Of a stretch of DNA of 64,000 nt, positions 56,821-64,000 are shown piece by piece. Source of the stretch: Callipepla californica brunnescens. Lineage: Eukaryota; Chordata; Aves; Galliformes; Odontophoridae. The position numbers and the translations under genes are program-made. The notes below the pieces were generated by a model that was given only the letters and a program-made list of their open reading frames with translations, was not told the DNA's origin and ran no database searches. The stretch spans positions 695,001-759,000 of the forward strand of contig JALIRH010000125.1 in assembly GCA_023055505.1 (NCBI GenBank), read 5' to 3'. The stretch's first letter is position 1, and each line of letters opens with the position of its first letter.

Positions 56821-56840
56821 GCGCCCCCTCCCCTGGTGGC
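56821..56840 (-). promoter_or_regulatory. CTCF-like site 4 (with 5-bp insertion)
   Basis: gcgccccctcccctggtggc is the site 2 sequence with five extra bases; a usable core (cccctggtggc) remains. Confidence 0.5.
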
Positions 56841-56973
56841 GTGGAGGGGAACTGCAGCCCCTTAGGGATCTCCTGGGGCATATAGAGACCCACAGCGACC
56901 CATAGCAGGACCCACAGTGACCCACAGCAAACCATATTGGGACCCATAGCGGGACCCAGAGAGACCCACAGAC

Positions 56974-57340
56974 TGTTACAATGAAGGGTCGGGAACCCAG
57001 CTTGATGCTAGCTAATGTTCCATTTATTAAGCAACAACTCAAAGCTTAGATAGACAGAGAAGCAGTGTGTGTTAGGATCTAACTGGGGGAAGCTGCAAGG
57101 ATCTAATTGAGGGAATTTACACTCCTCAGTGTTAACAGGTCAAGAATATAAAACACTCCTAGTCATCTAAACAAACAGTTTCTTATTGCTATCCATTACT
57201 GTCTTCTGTTTCTTTTCACTCCTTAGACATGGTTGTCTCAAGCTTATCAGCTTATCTTTACACAGCCTACGTCCAAGGTTTATGGCCTGATTCCTGCTTA
57301 GCTAACAGTTCCGTCTGACTCCCACTTTTGCCATCACCCA
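56974..57340 (-). mobile_element. 3' LTR of the class II ERV
   Basis: On the minus strand a polypurine tract (agaaagggggagaag, ending at 57341) is followed by a 367-bp segment from TGGGTGAT to TTGTAACA. AATAAA lies at 57028-57023 on the minus strand, about 50 bp from the end. The short length is acceptable for an avian LTR. The outer edge is set by TG...CA and the polypurine tract. Confidence 0.8.
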
Positions 57341-57386
57341 CTTCTCCCCCTTTCTGTTATGAATATTTTCTTTGTAGCATTGTCAA

Positions 57387-58545
57387 TCATCTTTTTGCGC
57401 ACATTGTAAAATGCAAGGAAGTAACAGCAAAAGCGTTACAACGATCATCGCAATGTAGCACATCATTTTTAAGATACTGTGGAGCCATCCGGTGAGACCC
57501 CCATCCCGAGAATAATTTGTCCAACCAGTCCCAATCCCTCTGTTCCTGCAGTTTCTTCACTCCATCCCGTATGGTCTTGATACTTGCTTGAATTGAAACG
57601 GAATGTTCTGACAGGTTCATGCAGCACATTCCTTCGAAATCCTCCCAGCCATGGCCTTGCGCCAGAAGTAGGAAATCAGTAGCAGCGCAATTTTGTGGCG
57701 CAGCATGTCTGACACTGTCCGCATCAAGTAAAAGACCTGTTAAAGCTAAACTAGCGGCATTTCCTTGTTTTGCTAAGCAAGAACCCAGTTTGTTCAGTGT
57801 TGCCAAAGCTTTAGCAACAGCAACCTGCGGTGTGAAAAAGGAAAAGGCTCCTATGGTCTCCCTGTTCCAAAACTTCATGTTATCATCACAATCTGATCTG
57901 AAGGTGTGGGTCATTCTCCTAAAACGGTGATGAGAATATTTCTTTCTCCATTGCAAGACAGTTGTCTCATTTCGGGTAAGGATGGTTAAACGCCCGAGAC
58001 TACATGGCCCACCTCTAATGTAAGAAGGAATGGCAGGCCATGCCCGGTCAGCGCAACTACGGAAAACTCCATCTGGTAACTGTAAAGGAGCATTTACTGA
58101 TTTTGAAAGGCTGGGTGAGGTGTAATTACACCACAGAGTTTGGTTATTGATGGCTGTGTCTACGGGACTGACATCCCATAGTTTGGTTTTATTTTTTCCA
58201 GTAGAATGGAATCTCAGGCAGAAGTCCATTTTTATAGATCCTAAGAAATCTATTTCTTGTGGCTCTAATTTGGCAGACGGAAGATATGGAACCCATCCAT
58301 CCCAATTATCTACCGAATTTGTGCCAGTAAAGATTGCTCGTGAGGGACCAGGGATTGGCCACTCGTCTATGGGAAAGCCCACCAAGCGGGTAGAGAAGGG
58401 ATTTTGTGCAGTTGCAGTGGCTAAGCAAAGTGTTTCCTGATGAGTAATATTAGCAAGTGTAAGCCACACATTCGTTTTTGGGAGGGTAATAAAACCAGTA
58501 GAGAGTCCTGAAATTTCAAGAAGTCAAGTCCATACAGTAGCTGGT
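57387..58545 (-). pseudogene. env: ERV envelope gene, long open stretch with a late frameshift
   Basis: Env mediates receptor binding and fusion. The stretch 58469-57387 is open for 360 codons but has no ATG at its start, and upstream codons contain stops. The surface part carries several N-X-S/T sites. A furin-type RFRR lies about residue 182, followed by the transmembrane subunit with QNCAATDFLLLAQGHGWEDF and MCCMNLSEHS, a Cys-Cys arrangement as in alpharetroviral env. The membrane anchor is absent from this frame. A hydrophobic anchor-like segment (about 57410-57470) is found in another frame, so a shift near a G run at about 57505 separates it. Defective. Confidence 0.88.
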
Positions 58546-58546
58546 C

Positions 58547-59345
58547 TCATCCTTCCTTGGTTGTGTTTTCATCTGTTGTCGACCAAGTCTGTTCCTCGCG
58601 GTATGGTTTCACGTTCTTCGCAGGAATCCACCTGGGGCCTTTTCCTGTGGAGACACAAGCATAACCTCTCCCCCATGTGACAAGAGGATATGGCCCCATT
58701 ATCATACCTGTTTCTGGGTGGCGAATCAACACCGGAGCCTTGATTCTTCTTTCCAATGTGATATTTGAACTAAAATGTCGGACTATCGGGGGATTGGTAT
58801 CTAGCAGAGAAGAATTCAAAAAGTGAAAACATCAAGAGCTTTATGTAGTCGCTCCTCAGGAGGGGAAGCTCCCATTCCCCCTTTCTGTTGTGCTAATAGA
58901 CGCTTTAAAGATTGGTGTGACCGCTCAATTGACCTGGAGGGGAATGAGGGATCGCGGTGATGTGCATAATGCCCCAAGAATCCAGGAAGGCTTTTGTCGC
59001 AGCGGAGGTATATGCAGGACCATGATCTGTTTTTAATTGGGAAGGGATACCTAATGTAGCAAAAGCACGCAGCAAACGCTTGCGAACATCTCGTGCCTTT
59101 TCTCCTGTATGACAAGAGGAAAATAAAGCTCCGGAAAAAGTATCAATCGAGGAATGTGTATATTTCAGCTTACCAAACCATGGGTAATGTGTGACATCCA
59201 TTTGCCATAGCTGGAGGCTCTGCAGATCTCTGGGGTTAACCCCCCCTGCTATTGATGGGAAAGAATGCCTCTGGCAGTCGGGACATACCGCTGTAATGTT
59301 TGATGCTTGTTGGGAGGTAAGCCCAGACTGTCGTTTAAGACCTCC
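58547..59345 (-). pseudogene. pol: ERV integrase remnant (class II)
   Basis: From right to left the zinc-binding N-terminal part (SFFHQ-like histidines near 59355 and VCPDC near 59275), then the core with WQMDVTHYPWFGK (first Asp, about 59190) and TDHGPAYTS (second Asp, about 59020). After a frame change comes SIERSH (catalytic Glu, about 58930). The C-terminal domain reads GPYPLVTWGRGYACVSTGKG and GPRWIPAKNVKPYRE near 58600-58690. Catalytic residues are present but a frameshift at about 58940 breaks the protein. Confidence 0.9.
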
Positions 59346-59376
59346 AGCATTCTGATGAAAGAAGGAGTGGCTAAGT

Positions 59377-60095
59377 TTAGCTTGCGCTATTCGGTCTGGT
59401 AAAACACGGACATATCAGCTTGAGATTCCCTTCTGCCGTGAAACCAGGTAAAGATGTGTGTGAGCGGATGTGCATTACAAAATAAGGATGAGTGCGGGAG
59501 TCTAAAAAAAAAAAGTTCCTGGAACAAAATAAACAATGAAGAGTGAGAAATATTGCGTAATATGGATGCTTCTGCTCGCTGAACAATTCCTGCAACAGAA
59601 GCTGAGTCGGTAATAGGATTGAAAGGTGTGGACCATTTCCAAAAAACTCGGACAACAGCAGCTGGTTCCACTATTTGTGGAGAACCAGAAACAATTTCAA
59701 TATCCGAATCCCATTGCTTCTGTTGATTATCCCACCATCAAATAACTGATTTGTGTGATCTTCCAGACCCATCCGTAATCTGGTAAGGGCCTGCAGCAGC
59801 TGATCACTTCTTTTTGGTGTGGATGTGAAGTGAACATTGAGGTTCAATAGCTTGTGTGACGGTGCGTGGGAAGTAAGGCTGCCTGTATAGCTTGCCAATG
59901 CCATGCTAAAGGCATCTGCTTGCTGATCAAGCCATTGTAAATACACATTTGTCACAGGTAAACAACTAGAGGAAAAGTCTACCCCTGATAACATCAGCAA
60001 GCGCTGCCTAGCTTTGATTCTCAGGGAAGCAAACATCTCATGCTGTGTCAGGATTGTCTTTGTCAACTGGTTTGGCAAAAAAATCCATTCAATAA
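59377..60095 (-). pseudogene. pol: ERV connection end and RNase H remnant (class II)
   Basis: The start of RNase H reads TDGSGRSHKS near 59770-59790 in one frame. The helix with the next Asp reads ITDSASVAGIVQRAEASIL near 59580-59620 in another, then the C-terminal part RTHPYFVMHIRSHTSLPGF near 59440-59500. The order and motifs are standard. An A/T homopolymer near 59505 coincides with a frame change. Upstream, 59671-60078 is an open connection-type stretch (KARQRLLMLSGVDFS, TNVYLQWLDQQADAFSMALA). Confidence 0.85.
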
Positions 60096-61140
60096 TTCAT
60101 AGTGGGTCTGGCCTTTGAAAATCCCACTGAAAAATTAGCGCATGAGGTTGTCGAGCAGGGTTGAGGATCATTAGAAAAAAAGGTAACTCCGGGGCACACC
60201 GATGAGCTTGTCTGTTAGTGCTAGCTGCAGCAACTTTTTGCAAGGCACTAGCCACTTCAGAGCCAAGACGGCAGGGAGAGTGTAAATCAGAATCCCCTTT
60301 CAGTAGTTCCAAAAGAGGATACAAGTCTGCATTAGAGATACCCAAGAGCGCTCAGACCCAGTTAATTGATCCCAACCATTTTTGTACATCGTGTCAATTT
60401 TTCACATCAGTTTGTCTTTGGAAGGGCTAGGGAATGATAGTCTGGGCTCTGATGCACCAGCCTAAATATTTCCATGGTGACGTTTTCTGCATTTTTTCAG
60501 GCGCAATACAGAAACCTGCCGAATTAACAGCAGTTGTAAGGAGGGCTACTGCTTCCTCCATGATCTCGTGATGTTGCGCGGCCACTAAGATGTCGTCCAT
60601 CTAATGATACGATAAAACATTTGGCATTGTGTCTGGAATGGGGCTAAGCACTTTAGCTACATACCACTGACAAATGGTGGGGCTATTTTTCATTCCTTGT
60701 GGCAGCACAACCCACTGGTATCTCTGCAACGGGGCTTGCATGTTGATGCTTGGAACTGAAAAAGCAAATGGAGGGGCATCCTCAGGGTGTAATGGACTAT
60801 TAAAAAAGCAGTCTTGAAGATCAGTGCCAGTCAAATGCCAGTCTCGGGGAATCATAGTGGGTGACAGGAGGCCTGGTTGAAGGGCTCCCATATTTTCCAG
60901 AGCATCATTCATTTTTCTGAGGTCATGGAACAAGCGCCTTTGACCAGTTTGTTTCTTAATGACAAATCCAGGTGAGTTCCAAGGATTAGTGGAGGTACAG
61001 TATGTCCTTTTGCTAATTGTTCCGCTACCAAGTCTTGGAGGGCGCCAAGTTTTTCTAGCGGAAGGGGCCATTGATCCACCCATCTAGGGGTATCTGTTTT
61101 CCATATTAGCTTAAGGGCGTCGCACCTCTCAATGGCCCCT
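60096..61140 (-). pseudogene. pol: ERV reverse transcriptase with a stop at the active site (class II)
   Basis: Fingers: WPLPLEKLGALQDLVAEQL, then WNSPGFVIKKQTGQRRLFHD. Palm: TDLQDCFFNSPLHPEDAPPF (first Asp), FAFSVPSINMQAPLQRYQW, VVLPQGMKNSPTICQWYVA. At the polymerase site the codons before M-D-D (60600-60592) are TAG (60603-60601) where the family has Tyr. The thumb is open at 60097-60345 (NADLYPLLELLKGDSDLHSP). Several frame changes occur. Motif choice favours betaretrovirus-like pol. Confidence 0.9.
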
Positions 61141-61312
61141 CCCGAAAATCTGAATTGATAGTGACTCCCCACTGAACCATAACATCAGGGCCCCATAAAT
61201 ATCATCGGAATTGGCAACACAAACGGTTTGATAGTAGCTACCCGATCTTCAGGTCCTCTGATTGGAATGAACTCAGCACTTTGCTGGCTGTTCCTTGCAC
61301 CTCCCACCCCAG
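61141..61312 (-). pseudogene. pro: C-terminal end of ERV protease (class II)
   Basis: The minus strand between the RT start and the truncation point reads as a protease end (FIPIRGPEDRVATIKPFVLP followed by MGPDVMVQWG). The catalytic DTGA part would lie to the right of 61312 and is missing. The break falls at the start of CCCTAA repeat. Confidence 0.65.
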
Positions 61313-61316
61313 CTAA

Positions 61317-62825
61317 TGTATGGGATGATTTGTATGATGTAACCCAAAACCAAACCCCAGGCCTACCCCTTCTCTCACCCTGACACTCGAACCAAACCTC
61401 CGCCTAAACCTAACCCTAATATCTAAGCCTAAGCCTAACCCTTCCAATTGCCCTAGCCCTAACACTAACCCTTTTCCTATACCTAACCCTGACCTCAACC
61501 CTGATCCTAACCTTTCCCTAACCCTAACACCAACCCGTAACATCATTTGAATCCTAATCCTATTCCAAACCTTAACCCTATCCCAAGGCCTAACCCTACT
61601 CTGACCTTTACACTCCAACTAACCCAACCTCGATCAATAAATACAAATGGAATCCTAAACCTAAACCTAAACCTAAACCTACTGCTAACACCACAAGTCA
61701 GCCTACTTTTCTCCCTAAATCTAATCACAAATCTCAAAAAATCTTTGTCCCTAACCCTAATCATAAATCCAGTCCAAACTCTGAAACTTTCCCAAAACCT
61801 ATGCCTATTCCTAACACTTACTCTTACCCTAAGTCTATCCCTAACACTAACCCTTCTCCCAGACACAACCCTAAAGCCAACACTAATCCTAACCTAATCT
61901 TTATCCTAATCCTAAACCTAATCCTAACTCTTACCCTAATTCTAACTCTACCCTAACCCTAACTCTGACCCTCAAACCAAACCCACATTTAAGCACAACC
62001 CTAATCCCGACACCTAGCATCAGATTACCACAACCCTAACGGAACCCTAACCCTAACACTAATGCTATGACTATCCCAAACCCTAACCCAAGTACTAGAC
62101 CAAACCATACCCCTATCCCTCACTCTAAAACTAACAACCCTAACTAAACTCTAACCGTAACCCTATCCCTAATACTAACACTAATCATCTTTTAAACACC
62201 AATGTTATTCCTATTCCTAAACCTTACCCAATCTCCAAATGAAATCCAAGGCCGGTGCCTTCTCACACCCTAACGATCAAACCAAACCTACATCTAAACC
62301 TAACCCTAAATCCAATCTTTACCCTAAACCATACACTTGCCCTGGCCTTAACACTAACCCTTTCCCTATACCTAACCCTAACCCTAACCTTAACACTAAT
62401 TTGAGGCCTATCCCTAGTAGGAACCCAAAACCTAATTGGAATCTGAATCCTGTTCTTAACCTTAACCCTAACACGACTTAACTCTACTCTGACCCTAAAA
62501 GTCAAATTAACCCTACTCCTTACCCTAAACCTCAATCTAAACCTAAACCTAACCCTAAACCTAAACTTCACAAGAACACTCAACCTAATCCTAGCACTAA
62601 CCTAAACTAAAACTAAAACACCTTTTTTGCTAACCCTAATCCTAAATCTAACCCTAACCCCAAAACTCCCCCAAACCTGACCCTAAACCTAATCCACTCC
62701 AAAATCCTTACCCTAACCCTAACCCCAAACACCCTAATACTAGAACTAAAGCAATCCTTCACCCTAACCCTAAAACTAACAATTTAACTTTGACCCTAAA
62801 ACTCAAATTCACCCTACATACACTT
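61317..62825 (-). repeat. Diverged telomere-like repeat, third CCCTAA block
   Basis: Same type as the blocks at 8946 and 16052: ctgctaacaccacaagtcag (61680) and tagcatcagattaccaca (62015) occur in the same order as in those blocks, but the copy is more diverged. It ends at tatgctacctagg near 62838 where the strand composition flips. No gene visible. Confidence 0.9.
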
Positions 62826-62838
62826 TATGCTACCTAGG

Positions 62839-64000
62839 TTAGGGTCAGGCTCAATCTGGGTTTTGTGTTGGGGTCAAAGGGATAGGGTTAGGGTAGAGTT
62901 CGAGTTAGGATGAAGGTAATGCTTACAGATATGTTTAGAGAATGGAACAGGGTTAGGGTTAAGGTTAGGGTAAGGTTGAAGGTTAGGCTCAGGGACAGAT
63001 TTAGGGTTAGAGTTTGGGTTCCTTTTAGGTTTAGGGATAGGGTTAGGGTACGGTTAGGTATTGTACAACGCTAAGTGTTAGCTTCTGGGTAAGGGATAGG
63101 GTTAGGGTAAGGGTTAGATTCAGGGTTAGGGTTAGCATTAGCATCAGGGTTAGGGTTATGGTAAGAGTTAGGATAGGGAATGGGATACAGTTAGGGTAAG
63201 GGTTAGGAACAGGGTTAGGGTTACATTAAGGTTAGGGTTAGTGTTTGGATCAGGGGTAGGGTTAGGAATAAAGTTAGAGTAAGGGCTAGGATTAGGGTTA
63301 GGGTTAGGGTAGGGATACGGTTAGGGTAGAGTTAAGGTTAGGGTAGGGTTAGGGTTAGGGTAAGGGTTAGGGATAGGGTTAGGGTTAGGGTTAGGTTAGG
63401 GTTTGGGTTATGGTAAGAGTTAGGATAGGGATTGTGATACGGTTAGGGTAAGGGTTAGGAATAGGGATAGGGTTTGATTAGGGTAAGGGTTATTGTTTGG
63501 ATTAGGGGTAGGGTTACGAATAAAGTTAGAGTTAGGGCTAGGATTAGGGTTAGGGTTCGGGATTGGATTAGTGTTAGGGTAAGGAATAAAGTTAGAGTTA
63601 GTGTTAGGATTAGGGTTAGGGTAAAGTAGGGTTAGGGGTAGGGTTAGGGTTAGGGTTAGGGTTAGGGTAGGGTTAGGGTTAGGGTTTGGGTTAGGCTAGG
63701 GTTAGGGTAAGGGTTAGGGTTAGGGTTAGGGTTAGGGTTAGGGTTAGGGTAGGGTTAGGGTTAGGGTTAGGGTTAGGGTTAGGGTTAGGGTTAGGGTAGG
63801 GTTAGGGTTAGGGTTAGGGTTAAGGTTAAATTTATTGTTAGGGTTAGGGTTAGGGTTAGGGTTAGGGTTAGGTTAGGGTAAGGGTTAGGGTTAGGGTTAG
63901 GGTTAGGGTAGGGTTAGGGTTAGGGTTAGGGTTAGGGTTAGGTTAGGGTTGGGGTTAGGGTTAGGGTTAGGGTTAGGGTTAGAGTATGCTTAGGGTTAGG
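62839..64000 (+). repeat. TTAGGG array reaching the right edge
   Basis: Diverged ttaggg from 62839, with a segment (about 63010-63090) shared with 51370-51440 (aggtattgtacaa, ctaagtgttagcttctgggt). From about 63640 on the repeat is close to perfect ttaggg with occasional one-base losses. No gene visible. It could be the start of a terminal telomere or a large interstitial array. Confidence 0.95.

Larger units (their letters stand above)
54806..56973. repeat. 10-bp minisatellite array (acccacagcg) with longer embedded blocks
   Basis: Opens with a short stretch of the ctgccccatagc family (54815-54960), then acccacagcg and acccatagag units of 10 bp. The minus-strand unit lacks stops in all phases, giving open frames of G-R-C-G-S-L-W-V-A-V. 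Four copies of a longer block (cgacatcacgtgagagcg through gcccc ttagggatctcctgggg) interrupt it at about 55460, 56240, 56490 and 56795. Confidence 0.92.
56974..61312 (-). mobile_element. Class II endogenous retrovirus, 5' truncated (pro-pol-env-LTR)
   Basis: On the minus strand, from right to left: end of protease (about 61312-61150), reverse transcriptase, RNase H, integrase, env and a 3' LTR (57340-56974). RT motifs are betaretrovirus-like, while the env transmembrane subunit looks alpharetrovirus-like. The 5' LTR, gag and most of protease are gone; the element meets CCCTAA repeat at about 61313. Left flank is the 10-bp array. Several frameshifts and a stop at the RT active site make it non-functional. 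Confidence 0.9.

Noticed and set aside
54004..57042. Long minus-strand open frames, up to 424 codons, rich in G-S-L-W-V-A-V or in H/P/S
   Set aside because: They run across two different minisatellites and have only repeat composition; no domain or splice evidence.
62800..62860. Telomere-telomere fusion point
   Set aside because: A fusion would read TTAGGG then CCCTAA on one strand; here the order is the opposite.

Overview
The window looks like a subtelomeric or microchromosome-type region of a bird, most likely a galliform such as chicken. The grounds are a CR1 LINE fragment, three endogenous retroviruses with bird-type gene content, a promoter island of chicken-microchromosome character, and kilobases of diverged and near-perfect TTAGGG/CCCTAA repeat. 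Almost all of it is repeat or retroelement. Host gene material survives only as small islands.

Layout. 1-8945: a satellite of 15 units of about 590 bp in three subfamilies, arranged in higher-order blocks. 8946-10378: diverged CCCTAA repeat. 10581-16039: a minus-strand gammaretrovirus-like ERV (LTR, tRNA-His primer site, gag, pro-pol, no env). 16052-17428: CCCTAA repeat again, a paralogous copy of the first block. 17429-20990: a diverged, unprocessed piece of an exportin-1 (XPO1) gene on the minus strand, with four exons whose splice sites and phases are kept. 21055-21546: CR1 LINE. 21547-25967: a plus-strand ERV-L-like (class III) element with LTR, a tRNA-Lys-type primer site, an unexplained two-membrane-segment ORF, an intact gag-like ORF and a broken pol cut off in RNase H.

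25968-31468 and 32338-36355: an 11-bp minisatellite that surrounds a CpG-island promoter and exon 1 of SGF29 (31469-31997). 36362-42092: an 8-bp minisatellite carrying two LTR-like insertions with target duplications. 42094-52640: diverged TTAGGG array with a solo LTR of the ERV-L family. 52641-53485: the terminal exon of SGF29 in the same orientation as exon 1, its stop codon lost, with partial copies on both sides. 53640-54805: a second CpG promoter and the first two exons of an unidentified gene. 54806-56973: a 10-bp minisatellite containing four copies of a CTCF-like site. 56974-61312: a minus-strand class II ERV (pro-pol-env-3' LTR) with betaretrovirus-like pol and alpharetrovirus-like env. 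61317-62825: CCCTAA repeat; 62839-64000: TTAGGG repeat, becoming near perfect at the right edge.

How it fits together. Exon 1 and the last exon of SGF29 are about 21 kb apart with no middle exon recognisable between them; the space is filled by three short-period arrays. This is either a gutted gene, a very repeat-swollen one, or an assembly join. The ERVs sit in or end at repeat arrays, so the region appears to grow by array expansion, LTR insertion and end truncation. No complete host protein-coding gene was found. All identifications rest on motif recognition by eye, not on database searches.
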